DNA of 64,000 nt. It comes from Holophagales bacterium (GTDB lineage Bacteria; Acidobacteriota; Thermoanaerobaculia; Multivoradales; Multivoraceae). Each line of letters opens with the position of its first letter. Positions within the stretch are counted from its first letter, which is position 1. The notes below the pieces were generated by a model that saw nothing but the letters and a program-made list of their open reading frames with translations, was not told the origin of the DNA and did not search any database. Positions 24,669-32,925 of the stretch are shown piece by piece. The translations under genes and the position numbers were made by a program. The stretch spans positions 1 through 64,000 of the forward strand of contig VXSP01000044.1 of assembly GCA_009837885.1 (NCBI GenBank). Direction: 5' to 3'.

Positions 24669-25883
24669 GTGACCGCTATCGCCGAGCCGCTGCCCCCGGA
24701 CATCGAGGACTTCCGCGACCGGGTGCTGGACTTCGCGGAGCGCGAGGTGCTGCCGCGGCACCAGGGCCGCGCTGACGTCCTCGACGATCCGCGCGGGCGC
24801 TACGACGAATCCGGCCGGCTACGTCCCGAGGTCGTCGAACTGATCCGGGACGTCCGCATGGCGTCGGCCGGCGCGGGGCTCTTCACCGCCTGCGTGCCCG
24901 AGGACCTCGGTGGCGGCGGCCACGGCCATCTCGCCTACTACGCCGGCTGGCAGTCGCTCTTTCACCGCCTGGGGCCGCGGCCGTGGCTCCTGCTGCACGT
25001 CATGGCGCACTGGGCCTTCGGCCCCAGCCGGCTCCTGTCGCAACTCACCGAGCGGGCGCGCGAGCGCTTCCTGCCGGGTTTGATGGACGGCTCGAAGATC
25101 ATGTGCTTCGGACTCTCGGAGCCGGGCGCCGGTTCCGACCTGTCGGCGCTCGCGACGAGAGCGGAGCGGGACGGTGACGGCTGGCGTATCAACGGCCGAA
25201 AGATCTGGACCACCCACGGACCGATCGCCGACTACTGCGTGCTGTTCGCGCGCACCGGCGAGCAGGGGATCACCGCCTTCATCGTGCCGACCAATGCCGG
25301 AGGATTCAGGCGGGTTCGCGTTGTCGAGCTGTTTGGCGACATCGGCGGCGACGAGGCCGAGATCGCGCTGGAGGGTCTCTACGTCGAGCCGTGGCAGGTC
25401 ATCGGCGAAGTCGACAAGGGTCTGGCCGCGGCGCTCTATGGCGTTTCGCTCGGCCGCGTCTACAACTCGGCGCGGGCGGTGGGCACCGGTCGCTGGGCGA
25501 TCGAGACCGCGCTCGCCTACGCCCAGGAGCGTGTGGCCTTCGGCTCCCCGATCGCCGAGTACCAGGGAGTCACCTTCCCGCTTGCCGAATCGGCAACGGA
25601 ACTCCATGCTGCGCATCTCATGGGGCGCAACGTTGCCCGGCTGCTTGACGGCGGCAGTCGCGCGATCAAGGAGCTGAGCATGACGAAGGCCTACTCGGTC
25701 CAGGTGGGGCTGCGGGCTGTCGACCGGGCGATGCAGACCCACGGCGCTCTGGGCTTCACGAACGAACTCGGCCTCACTGAGGCCTGGAAGGCGCTGCGGG
25801 TCGTGAACGTGGCCGACGGCTCGAACGAGATCATGAACCGGATGATCGCCCGGCAACTGATCCGGGGCGACACGGATCTCTGA
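24669..25883 (+). CDS. Acyl-CoA dehydrogenase
   Basis: A 404-residue flavoenzyme oxidising an acyl-CoA to the 2-enoyl-CoA. Seen are the helical N-terminal domain, FAD/substrate-binding ITAFIVPTNAGGF and the block CFGLSEPGAGSDLSAL near 145, and the C-terminal helical domain with QTHGALGFTNELGLTEAW. The usual catalytic glutamate context (YEGT) is replaced by VADGSNEI, as in the ACAD10/11-like branch where the loop reads ADGPxE. The start is GTG. The gene ends the TPR-thioesterase-esterase series. Confidence 0.9.
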   Translation: MTAIAEPLPPDIEDFRDRVLDFAEREVLPRHQGRADVLDDPRGRYDESGRLRPEVVELIRDVRMASAGAGLFTACVPEDLGGGGHGHLAYYAGWQSLFHRLGPRPWLLLHVMAHWAFGPSRLLSQLTERARERFLPGLMDGSKIMCFGLSEPGAGSDLSALATRAERDGDGWRINGRKIWTTHGPIADYCVLFARTGEQGITAFIVPTNAGGFRRVRVVELFGDIGGDEAEIALEGLYVEPWQVIGEVDKGLAAALYGVSLGRVYNSARAVGTGRWAIETALAYAQERVAFGSPIAEYQGVTFPLAESATELHAAHLMGRNVARLLDGGSRAIKELSMTKAYSVQVGLRAVDRAMQTHGALGFTNELGLTEAWKALRVVNVADGSNEIMNRMIARQLIRGDTDL

Positions 25884-25960
25884 GCGATCCTGCTCTCTGT
25901 TCGAGAGTTCGGCAGTTGCTGAGGGGCGATACGGCCCGGTAGCGGCCACGGTCTCGTCTG

Positions 25961-25966
25961 TAGACT
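25961..25966 (+). promoter_or_regulatory. Candidate -10 box of the aminotransferase/SDR operon
   Basis: TAGACT lies 61 bases before the chosen ATG at 26028 in the only intergenic space upstream of the operon. No clear -35. Confidence 0.3.
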
Positions 25967-26027
25967 GTCGCGCCTGACCGAGCGCTCGTCGTCGAGCGCG
26001 CCGATGACACCCGAAACGGGAGTTGAC

Positions 26028-27434
26028 ATGAGCCTGCCCGCAACCGCCGCATCGCCAACCGCCACCGGCATCGCCGCCAGGGACATCGAGACGGTCCTCC
26101 ACCCGACGACCCACCTGGCGGATCATCGCCGTAACGGTCCGTTCGTCGTCGCCCGGGCGGAGGGCATCAGGGTCTGGGACGAGCAGGGCAGGGAGTACAT
26201 CGAGGGCCTGGCCGGCCTCTGGTGCACCGCCCTGGGTTACGGCGTGGAAGAGCTGGCCGAGGTGGCGGCGGAGCAGATGCGGGACCTCTCCTACACTCAC
26301 CTCTTCGCCGGCAAGAGCCACGAGCCGGCGGTGGCGCTCGCGGAGAAGCTGCGGGAGATGGCCCCGATCGCCTACGCCAAGACGTTCTTCGGCGTTTCGG
26401 GCTCCGACGCGAACGAGACCCAGATCAAGCTCGCCTGGTACTACAACAACGCCCTGGGCCGAACCGAGAAGAAGAAGATCATCAGCCGCCGGCGGGCCTA
26501 CCACGGTTCGACGCTCGGCGCCGGCAGCCTCACCGGCCTGCCGACCTTCCACAAGAGCTTCGATCTGCCGCTGCCGGGGATTCTCCACGTCACCTGCCCG
26601 CACCACTACCGCGAGGCGGAACCCGGCGAGACCGAGGACGAGTTCGCCGAACGGCTGGCTCGCGAGCTCGATGACCTGATTCACGCCGAAGGCCCCGAGA
26701 CCGTGGCGGCCTTCATCGCCGAGCCGGTCCTGGGCGCGGGCGGCGTCGTGGTGCCGCCCAGGGGCTACTACGAACGCATCCAGGCGGTCCTGGACGAGCA
26801 CGAGGTAGCGCTGATCGATGACGAGGTGATCTGCGGCTTCGGACGGCTGGGCACGCGCTTCGGTGCCGAGGCGGTGGGCATGAAACCGGCGACCGTGAGC
26901 CTGGCCAAGGCCCTGTCCTCCGCCTACCTGCCGATCAGCGCGGTGCTGGCGCCGGACTCGATGGTCGACGTGCTGGTGGAGGCGGGCGAACGCTGGGGCG
27001 TGTTCGGGCACGGCTACACCTACGCCGGCCATCCGGTGTGCGCGGCGGTGGCGCTGCGGGCCCTCGAACTGATGGAGGAGCGGGACGTCTACGGCAACGC
27101 GGCCCGCGTAGGCAACTACTTCCAGGAGCGACTGGCGCGCTTCGACGATCATCCCCTGGTTGGTGAGACCCGCGGCATGGGCATGATCGGCGCCTGCGAA
27201 CTGGTGGAGGACAAGGAGAGCCGAGCGGCCTTCGCGCCGGAGCGCGGCGTCGGCGCCCATATGGAACGCCGCTGCCTGGAGCACGGCGTCATCCTCCGCG
27301 CGCTCGGCGACACGGTGGCCTTCTGCCCGCCGCTCGTGGTCACCGAATCGGACATCGACGAGATCCTGGAGAGGTTCGGCCGTGCTCTGGACGACACCCT
27401 GGCCTGGATCGAGGCCGGTGGAGGAGCATCCTGA
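26028..27434 (+). CDS. Class III (omega) aminotransferase
   Basis: A 468-residue PLP enzyme of fold type I, class III, transferring an amino group from an omega-amino acid or amine to pyruvate or another keto acid. Features include GLAGLWCTALGYG and YTHLFAGKSHEP near the N-terminus, the phosphate loop SGSDANETQIKLAWYYNN, HGSTLGAGSLTG, the PLP-ring aspartate in LIDDEVICGFGRLG and Schiff-base lysine in SLAKALSSAYLPISA. GGGAG ahead of ATG 26028 favours this start over ATG 26004. The SDR begins at the last base of its stop codon. Confidence 0.9.
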   Translation: MSLPATAASPTATGIAARDIETVLHPTTHLADHRRNGPFVVARAEGIRVWDEQGREYIEGLAGLWCTALGYGVEELAEVAAEQMRDLSYTHLFAGKSHEPAVALAEKLREMAPIAYAKTFFGVSGSDANETQIKLAWYYNNALGRTEKKKIISRRRAYHGSTLGAGSLTGLPTFHKSFDLPLPGILHVTCPHHYREAEPGETEDEFAERLARELDDLIHAEGPETVAAFIAEPVLGAGGVVVPPRGYYERIQAVLDEHEVALIDDEVICGFGRLGTRFGAEAVGMKPATVSLAKALSSAYLPISAVLAPDSMVDVLVEAGERWGVFGHGYTYAGHPVCAAVALRALELMEERDVYGNAARVGNYFQERLARFDDHPLVGETRGMGMIGACELVEDKESRAAFAPERGVGAHMERRCLEHGVILRALGDTVAFCPPLVVTESDIDEILERFGRALDDTLAWIEAGGGAS

Positions 27435-28213
27435 TGGCGGGGCTGAGCACGCTGAGCCGATCGGTCGAGGGCCTGACGGCGCTCATCACGGGCGGCGCCT
27501 CCGGCATGGGCCGGGCGACGGCCAAGCTGTTTGCGGCCGAGGGCGCCAACGTGGCCGCCACGGACATCAACGCTGAGGGTGTGCGGGCGACGGTGGCCGA
27601 GATCGAGGCCGCCGGCCGGGAGGCCACTGCCTGGACGCTCGACGTGGGCGACGGCGATGCGATCCGTCGCGTCGTGGACGAGGTCGCCGGCCGCTACGGC
27701 GGTCTGGACATCCTCGTCAACAACGCCGGCATCTCGCGCGGCGGCCCGATCGACGCGGACGAGTACGAGGCGCGCTGGCAGGAGACGGTCAACGTCCTCC
27801 TCACCGCCCACCAGCGGACAATCCGCGCGGCGCTGCCCCATCTCCGCAAGTCGGACTCGCCGCGGATCGTCAACATCGCCTCGACCGAAGGGCTGGGAGC
27901 GACGGCCATGAACAGCGCCTACTCGGCGGCCAAGACCGGAGTCATCGGGCTGACCCGGGGTTTGGCGGTGGAGCTCGGCAAGGAGGGCATCACGGTGAAC
28001 TGCATCTGCCCCGGGCCGATCCGCACGGCGATGACGGAGCGGATCCCCGAAGAACACAAGCAGATCTACGCCCGCCGGCGCACCGCGCTGCGTCGCTACG
28101 GGGACCCCGAGGAGGTGGCCCACGGCACGCTGCACCTCTGCCTGCCGGCGTCGTCGTTCATCACCGGCGTTGCGCTGCCGGTCGACGGCGGACTGACGGT
28201 TCGCCGCGCCTGA
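27434..28213 (+). CDS. Short-chain dehydrogenase/reductase (SDR)
   Basis: A 259-residue classical NAD(P)-dependent SDR. NAD(P)-binding TGGASGMGRATAKLFAAEG near the N-terminus, NNAGIS near 95, catalytic serine in VNIASTEGLG, the YxxxK pair in NSAYSAAKTGVIGLTRG and ICPGPIRTAMTE after it. The frame overlaps the aminotransferase stop by one base (TGATG), so both are likely coupled: an amine is deaminated to a carbonyl by the first enzyme and a carbonyl or alcohol is interconverted by the second (inference). Confidence 0.9.
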   Translation: MAGLSTLSRSVEGLTALITGGASGMGRATAKLFAAEGANVAATDINAEGVRATVAEIEAAGREATAWTLDVGDGDAIRRVVDEVAGRYGGLDILVNNAGISRGGPIDADEYEARWQETVNVLLTAHQRTIRAALPHLRKSDSPRIVNIASTEGLGATAMNSAYSAAKTGVIGLTRGLAVELGKEGITVNCICPGPIRTAMTERIPEEHKQIYARRRTALRRYGDPEEVAHGTLHLCLPASSFITGVALPVDGGLTVRRA

Positions 28214-28219
28214 CCGTGA

Positions 28220-28270
28220 CCGTGGGGCTTCTGACCCACGGAAGACAAAGCGCCGCGAAGCGGCGACGAT
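28220..28270. repeat. Two GC hairpins between convergent genes
   Basis: Arms 28220-28226 and 28235-28241 pair over 7 bp. A second hairpin follows with arms 28251-28256 and 28260-28265. The second block, GCGCCGCGAAGCGGCGACGA, recurs with one mismatch at 58559-58579, also between convergent genes. No T-run follows. Confidence 0.6.
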
Positions 28271-30562
28271 TCAGTCAAGGTAGCCGAGCGCTTCGAGCGC
28301 ACGGCGCTGCTCCGGCGGCATATCCGGTTCCAGACCGGGTTCGAGTTGCTGCCGCGATCCACGGCGCATGAGTCTGCCGACCGCCCGGAGGTAGCCGGCC
28401 CAGTGCGGTTCCCTCGAGCCCAGATCGAGCAGTTCGGCCGGGTCGCTGGTCGTGTTGAAGAGCTGGTGAGTCTGCCCGAACGAGGCGCTCCAGTAGTCGA
28501 TCAGCTTGCGGCGGGGTTCATCGTCCTGCTCGAGCAGTAGGGCGTCGACGGCCTCTCCATCGTTGCGGAGGTCGGACATGGCGATCCGGTGTTCTCTCCG
28601 GTTGCCGCGGGAGGTCATCAGAGGCAGCAGTGACTGGCCATCGGTCTCGATCAGACCGGGGCGGCCGATCGCTTCGAGAATCGTCGGCGCGATATCGATC
28701 TGCTGCACCTGTTCTTCGACCACCGAGCGCTCGACCGCCGCGCGCAGCCGGGCCGGGAGCTGAACGATCAGGGGCACGTGGATCTGCTCGCGGTAGAGGT
28801 TCGAGCCGTGGCCGTGGTTGCCGTGGTCCTGGAACTCCTCGCCGTGGTCGGAAACGAACACGACCAGGGTGTCGTCGAGGAAGCCTCGCGTGTCGAGTTC
28901 TTCGAGCAGGCGGCCGAAGTGCTCGTCCACAGCGGCGATCTCGGCGTCGTAGACGTTGCTCAGGTGAGGGATTTCGAACGGCTGCAACTTGCCCATGTTC
29001 TTCCCCATAGCGCCGGTGGGGGCGTCAGGCGCGAAGCGCGACCGGTGCGGCTCCGGGGGGTAGTAGGGCGCGTGCGGATCCATCGCGTGCATGTACACGA
29101 AGAAGGAGTCTTCGGGGCCTATCCGTTCCAGCCACTCCAGCGTCTCGTCGACGACACGCCACACCGGAATGTGGATGCCGGGGCTCGAGAGGTCCTCCGG
29201 CAGTTGCTCGAAGTGGCTGAAGCCGCGGCGGAACCCGAAGGTCGGTCCGGCGATGCTGTTGCTGGACACGCCGAGCGCCAGATAACCGATCGAGCGGAGC
29301 ATCTCGGGCAGGTACGGAACGTCGCTGGCCAGGACGTGGTTTCTGCTGCGGGCGCCGTGGTTGTGCGGATAGAGGCCGGTGAGGATGCTGGCCGTCGACG
29401 GGCGGGTCCAGGAGGACTGGGCCACCGCGTGCTCGAACCGAACGGCCCCGGCCGCGAATCGGTCGATGTTCGGCGAGGTCGGCCGGTCGTAGCCGTAGCA
29501 GCCGAGTCGATCGGCCCGGAGCGTGTCGACGAGAAAGATGAGCACGTGAGGGGGCTTTTCGCCGGGGCCGTTCGCGGCGCCCTCGGATCCGGGGGAGGTC
29601 GCCGCCGCGGAAGCCGCGGCCGCCGGCGTCGCGGCGGCGGCCGAGGCGGCGTGCGGCCACGGGTTGCCCGCGCTGTGCAGTGCGCCGGAGAAGCGGAACC
29701 CGGCCTCGGCCTGTGGCAGTCGCGCGCCGGCCACCGGCTCGATGTGGACCCTGATCGGGAGATCGTGCGGTCGCAGGCGGACGCGTTCGCTCCCCTCCGT
29801 GATCGTCTCGCTCACCACCGCGGGCGCCGCCGGGTAGCGATGGACGGAGACCAGAAGCGCGGGGGCAGGTTCGGCGTTCCGCCAGGCGCCCTGGGGACCG
29901 TGGAGCTCGATGTCGTCCAGCGTGAGAGAACCGCCGTCGGGCAGCATGACGTAGAAGTCGAGCGCCGTTCGGAAGGGCAACCGCAAGGACCCGTCGGCGC
30001 CCGCCGCCGGCTTGACGTCGACGCCGGCCCCCTCGACGCGGATGCGACTCCAGGCGACCTCCGGCGGTGTTGCCGCCGACGCGCCGGACGCGGAGTAGTC
30101 GAGGAGTATCATGTTGGCGCCGATCCGTTGCGCGTCAGGCGGCACTTCCAGCCGGTGGTCCTGCATTCCGGCGTCCGCGGTCAGACGGAGGTCGCCGAGC
30201 GGTTGGCCGTTCCAGGAGACCGCTACCGTCGCCGGAGCGTCGTTCGCGGCCGTCATGGAACGACCGGTGAGCACGAGTTCGAGCGGCCGGGTCCAGGCGA
30301 GACGCCAGGAGATCTCCGAACGCGATCCCTCGTTCGTGGCGAAGGCGCCTTCGGCATCCTGCCGGGGCGGGGACCAGCCGGCCATCAGTTCCCGTCGCTG
30401 GTCGTAGTCGCTCGGAACGACCTCGCTCGACTCGATCGTGAGGTCGGCGAGATCCAGATTCGAGGCGAGATCCGTAGCGACCGGCGGCGAGTCGTCGCCG
30501 CCGCAGGCGAGGAGCGCGAGGGCGACCGCGCCGAGGGCGCGACGGGGCTCGAATATCCCCAT
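28271..30562 (-). CDS. Sulfatase/alkaline-phosphatase superfamily lipoprotein
   Basis: A 763-residue protein with a lipoprotein-like signal (GAVALALLACGGD). About 30-330 is a beta-rich domain without a name, then an Ala-rich linker, and from about 345 a sulfatase-fold domain: HVLIFLVDTLRADRLGCYG, SSWTRPSTASILTGLYP, YMHAMDPHAPYYPP, VVFVSDHGEEFQDHG and HVPLIVQLP. At the site where sulfatases carry formylglycine (C/S-x-P-S-R) this protein reads T-R-P-S-T, so threonine would be the nucleophile, as in phosphatase-like relatives. It follows an SDR gene by two bases on the same strand. Confidence 0.85.
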   Translation of the reverse strand: MGIFEPRRALGAVALALLACGGDDSPPVATDLASNLDLADLTIESSEVVPSDYDQRRELMAGWSPPRQDAEGAFATNEGSRSEISWRLAWTRPLELVLTGRSMTAANDAPATVAVSWNGQPLGDLRLTADAGMQDHRLEVPPDAQRIGANMILLDYSASGASAATPPEVAWSRIRVEGAGVDVKPAAGADGSLRLPFRTALDFYVMLPDGGSLTLDDIELHGPQGAWRNAEPAPALLVSVHRYPAAPAVVSETITEGSERVRLRPHDLPIRVHIEPVAGARLPQAEAGFRFSGALHSAGNPWPHAASAAAATPAAAASAAATSPGSEGAANGPGEKPPHVLIFLVDTLRADRLGCYGYDRPTSPNIDRFAAGAVRFEHAVAQSSWTRPSTASILTGLYPHNHGARSRNHVLASDVPYLPEMLRSIGYLALGVSSNSIAGPTFGFRRGFSHFEQLPEDLSSPGIHIPVWRVVDETLEWLERIGPEDSFFVYMHAMDPHAPYYPPEPHRSRFAPDAPTGAMGKNMGKLQPFEIPHLSNVYDAEIAAVDEHFGRLLEELDTRGFLDDTLVVFVSDHGEEFQDHGNHGHGSNLYREQIHVPLIVQLPARLRAAVERSVVEEQVQQIDIAPTILEAIGRPGLIETDGQSLLPLMTSRGNRREHRIAMSDLRNDGEAVDALLLEQDDEPRRKLIDYWSASFGQTHQLFNTTSDPAELLDLGSREPHWAGYLRAVGRLMRRGSRQQLEPGLEPDMPPEQRRALEALGYLD

Positions 30563-30564
30563 CG

Positions 30565-31332
30565 TCAACGGCTGCCGCCGTCGATCCGCAGGATTGCCCC
30601 CGTCGTGTAGCTCGAGGCGTCTGAGGCGAGGTAGAGCGCCGCGCCGACGATCTCGTCCGGCTCGCCGCCGCGGCCGAGCGCGATGGAGGTCTGCGCGCGC
30701 TGGTTGAAGGCCTCCAGGTCCCACGCCTTCGAGATGTCGGTCAGGAACGGCCCGGGCATGATCGCGTTGACCCGGACCTTGGGGCCGTAGGCGTGAGCGA
30801 GCGACTCCGTCAGGGCGTTCAGTCCCGCCTTGGCCGCGCCGTAGGGTTCGGCATTGGCGCTCGGGTGGATCGCAGCGGTGCTGGTCACGTTGATGATGCT
30901 GCCGCCATCGCCCTCGACCATCCGCGAGCCGATCACCGCGGCGAGCCGAAAGGGGCCCTTCAGGTTGACGCCGACGACCTTGTCGAACAGATCTTCGCTG
31001 ACTTCGGAGAGGCTCGGGTAGAGCGGCGACATGCCGGCGTTGTTGACGAGAACGTCGACCTTGCCGAAGCGCTCGTAGGCGGCCTCGATCAGGGCGTCCA
31101 CGTCGTTCCAGCGACCGACGTGGCAGGCATGGGCGAGACCTTTGCCGCCCATCGCCTCGATCTCCGAGACGACGGCACGGCAGGAGTCGATCTTCCGACT
31201 GGACACGACGACGTTCGCCCCGGCGGCGGCGAAGGCGAGCGACATCTCGCGACCGAGGCCGCGGCTGCCGCCGGTGACGAGGGCGGTGCGTCCGGACAGG
31301 TCGAAGATGCGGCTTACGTCTTTGGCGGTCAT
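30565..31332 (-). CDS. Short-chain dehydrogenase/reductase (SDR)
   Basis: A 255-residue classical SDR. Coenzyme motif VTGGSRGLGREMSLAFA, NNAGMSPLYPS near 97, serine in IINVTSTAAIHPS and YGAAKAGLNALTE carrying YxxxK. The C-terminal IDGGSR is typical of 3-oxoacyl-ACP reductase-like and gluconate 5-dehydrogenase-like members. It is the first gene of a two-gene unit with the sulfatase-like protein. Confidence 0.9.
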   Translation of the reverse strand: MTAKDVSRIFDLSGRTALVTGGSRGLGREMSLAFAAAGANVVVSSRKIDSCRAVVSEIEAMGGKGLAHACHVGRWNDVDALIEAAYERFGKVDVLVNNAGMSPLYPSLSEVSEDLFDKVVGVNLKGPFRLAAVIGSRMVEGDGGSIINVTSTAAIHPSANAEPYGAAKAGLNALTESLAHAYGPKVRVNAIMPGPFLTDISKAWDLEAFNQRAQTSIALGRGGEPDEIVGAALYLASDASSYTTGAILRIDGGSR

Positions 31333-31338
31333 GGCGCG

Positions 31339-31344
31339 AGATTA
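31339..31344 (-). promoter_or_regulatory. Candidate -10 box for a leaderless SDR transcript
   Basis: Minus-strand TAATCT ends six bases before the ATG at 31332; no Shine-Dalgarno. It shares a 48-base divergent spacer with the box at 31366. Confidence 0.4.
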
Positions 31345-31365
31345 CAACTGCGACCGGGGCCGGGG

Positions 31366-31371
31366 TAGATT
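31366..31371 (+). promoter_or_regulatory. Candidate -10 box for a leaderless MBL transcript
   Basis: TAGATT ends nine bases before the ATG at 31381; no Shine-Dalgarno. TTACAA at 31342-31347 could serve as a weak -35 at 18 bases. Confidence 0.4.
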
Positions 31372-31380
31372 CCGCGAACG

Positions 31381-32097
31381 ATGACCGAGACCTCATCTTC
31401 GGGCGCCGCCGCCACCGATGCCGGCGAACCACGCCTGATCCAGATTCAGGCCGGACCGATGGCGAACTTCGTCTACGTCCTGGCCGACCCGTCGACCCGC
31501 CGCGCCTGGGTCGTCGATCCGGCCTGGGAGCCGGTCGGCGTCGTCAGGATCGCGGAGGAGCAGGGCTACGAGGTGGTCGGCGTGCTGGCGACTCACTTCC
31601 ACCAGGATCACATCGGCGGCGACATCTTCGGCCAGCACGTTCCCGGGGTGCGCGAGCTGCGCGCCGAGTTCGACCTGCCGATGCTGATTCACGAAGCGGA
31701 GGCCGAGCGCGGCGCCGAGATCGCCGGTTGCCCGCCCCACCGCGTGGAGTCGTTCCAGGACGGCGACGTCCTCGAGCTGGGCGACCTGGCGGTCGAGGTG
31801 CTGCACACGCCGGGGCACTCGCCGGGCAGTTGCTGTTTTCGCGCTGGAAGCCATGTACTGACCGCGGACACGCTGTTCGTGCAGGGGATCGGCCGGATCG
31901 ACCTGCCGCACAGCGATGTCGACGCGATGTACCGCTCCCTGCAGCGGCTGAAGGCCCTGCCGCCGGAGCTCGCGATCTACCCGGGCCACGACTACGGCCC
32001 CGAGTCCAGTTCGACGATCGGCCGCGAACTCATGTGGAACGCTTACCTCCGACCGGACAGTCTCGAGCAGTGGCGGGCGATGCTGGGCTACGTTTGA
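31381..32097 (+). CDS. Metallo-beta-lactamase-fold hydrolase (glyoxalase II-like)
   Basis: A 238-residue dinuclear-metal hydrolase. The metal motif THFHQDHIGGD (HxHxDH) lies near residue 70; further ligands are HTPGHSPGSCCF and the aspartate in LTADTLFVQGIGRIDL; the C-terminal histidine is in YPGHDYGP. This matches hydroxyacylglutathione hydrolase-type thioesterases, although the C-terminal glutathione-binding helical domain is short. Its TGA overlaps a TTG start of the ABC ATPase (TTGA), making it first of a transport operon. Confidence 0.88.
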   Translation: MTETSSSGAAATDAGEPRLIQIQAGPMANFVYVLADPSTRRAWVVDPAWEPVGVVRIAEEQGYEVVGVLATHFHQDHIGGDIFGQHVPGVRELRAEFDLPMLIHEAEAERGAEIAGCPPHRVESFQDGDVLELGDLAVEVLHTPGHSPGSCCFRAGSHVLTADTLFVQGIGRIDLPHSDVDAMYRSLQRLKALPPELAIYPGHDYGPESSSTIGRELMWNAYLRPDSLEQWRAMLGYV

Positions 32098-32840
32098 GTC
32101 CCGGGGATGCGACCGGGGCGGCCGCGCCCGCGTCGCAGGGGGCTCCTGCCCGCCTCGAGACGCGCGGACTTCGTCGCGAACTGCGTTCAGGGGAACGCAC
32201 CCTGGTCGTGGTCGACGACGTCGATCTCGAAGTGGCCGCCGGCGAGTGCGTGTCGGTCCGGGGCCCTTCCGGGGCCGGCAAGTCGACGTTGCTCGCGCTG
32301 CTTGCCGGACTCGACCGGCCTACCGCCGGAAGCGTCCTGATCGACGGCCAGCCGATCGAGCATCTGAGCGAGGACGAACTGGCCCTGTTGCGGCGGGAGA
32401 AGATCGGCTTCGTCTTCCAGGCGTTTCAGTTGCTCCCGAATCTGACCGCGCGCGAGAACGTCCAGTTTCCGCTCGACCTCCTGGGACGCAGGCGCTCCGG
32501 CCGGCGGGCGGAGGAACTGCTGGCGGAGGTCGGCCTGGCGGAACGCGTTCACCACTACCCGTCGCAGCTCTCGGGCGGGGAGCAGCAGCGCGTGGCTCTG
32601 GCCAGGGCGTTCGCCGCCGAGCCCCGGATCCTCCTGGGGGACGAGCCGACGGGCAACCTGGACTCGGTGACGGGCGCGGCGGTCCTCGACGTGATGATGG
32701 CGTTGCGGGATCGATTCGGATCGACCCTGGTGCTGGTGACCCACGATCCGGCCGTCGCTGCGCGCGCCGACCGCGAGCTGGTCATGGTGGACGGCCGACT
32801 AGGAGCTTGCGCCGTAGACGCGCAGGGGTCTGAGCGGTGA
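32094..32840 (+). CDS. ABC transporter ATP-binding protein, LolD/MacB type
   Basis: A 248-residue ATPase. Walker A GPSGAGKSTL, Q-loop VFQAFQLLPNLTARENV, signature LSGGEQQRVALARA, Walker B ILLGDEPTGNLDS and H-loop VLVTHDPAV are complete. LLPNLTARENV and DEPTGNLDS are typical of the lipoprotein-export/MacB class. No ATG exists near the N-terminus; TTG at 32094, overlapping the preceding stop as TTGA, gives a natural length. It works with the downstream FtsX-type permease. Confidence 0.9.
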   Translation: MSPGDATGAAAPASQGAPARLETRGLRRELRSGERTLVVVDDVDLEVAAGECVSVRGPSGAGKSTLLALLAGLDRPTAGSVLIDGQPIEHLSEDELALLRREKIGFVFQAFQLLPNLTARENVQFPLDLLGRRRSGRRAEELLAEVGLAERVHHYPSQLSGGEQQRVALARAFAAEPRILLGDEPTGNLDSVTGAAVLDVMMALRDRFGSTLVLVTHDPAVAARADRELVMVDGRLGACAVDAQGSER

Positions 32841-32853
32841 GGCGCAAGCTCCT
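32801..32853 (+). repeat. Perfect 13-bp inverted repeat at the ATPase/permease junction
   Basis: AGGAGCTTGCGCC (32801-32813) and GGCGCAAGCTCCT (32841-32853) pair perfectly across a 27-base loop that contains the ATPase stop codon. GGAGCTTGCG recurs at 32881. A related element with 8-bp arms and a 26-base loop lies at 41804-41849. Confidence 0.75.
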
Positions 32854-32925
32854 GGTGAGGTGGGGGATGGGGCCAAACATGGAGCTTGCGACAGGTTTGG
32901 CGGCGATCGCGGAAGCAAGCGCGCG

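Noticed and set aside
24819..27284. 821-codon minus-strand open frame
   Set aside because: It lies across two well-supported plus-strand enzymes (acyl-CoA dehydrogenase and aminotransferase) and has no signal peptide, domain or ribosome site.
28220..28265. Intrinsic terminator between SDR and sulfatase-like gene
   Set aside because: The hairpins have no T-run on either strand, so I list them only as repeats.
30563..31432. Very long N-terminal extension of the sulfatase-like gene
   Set aside because: This part is a frame of the SDR gene. The lipoprotein signal begins at ATG 30562.
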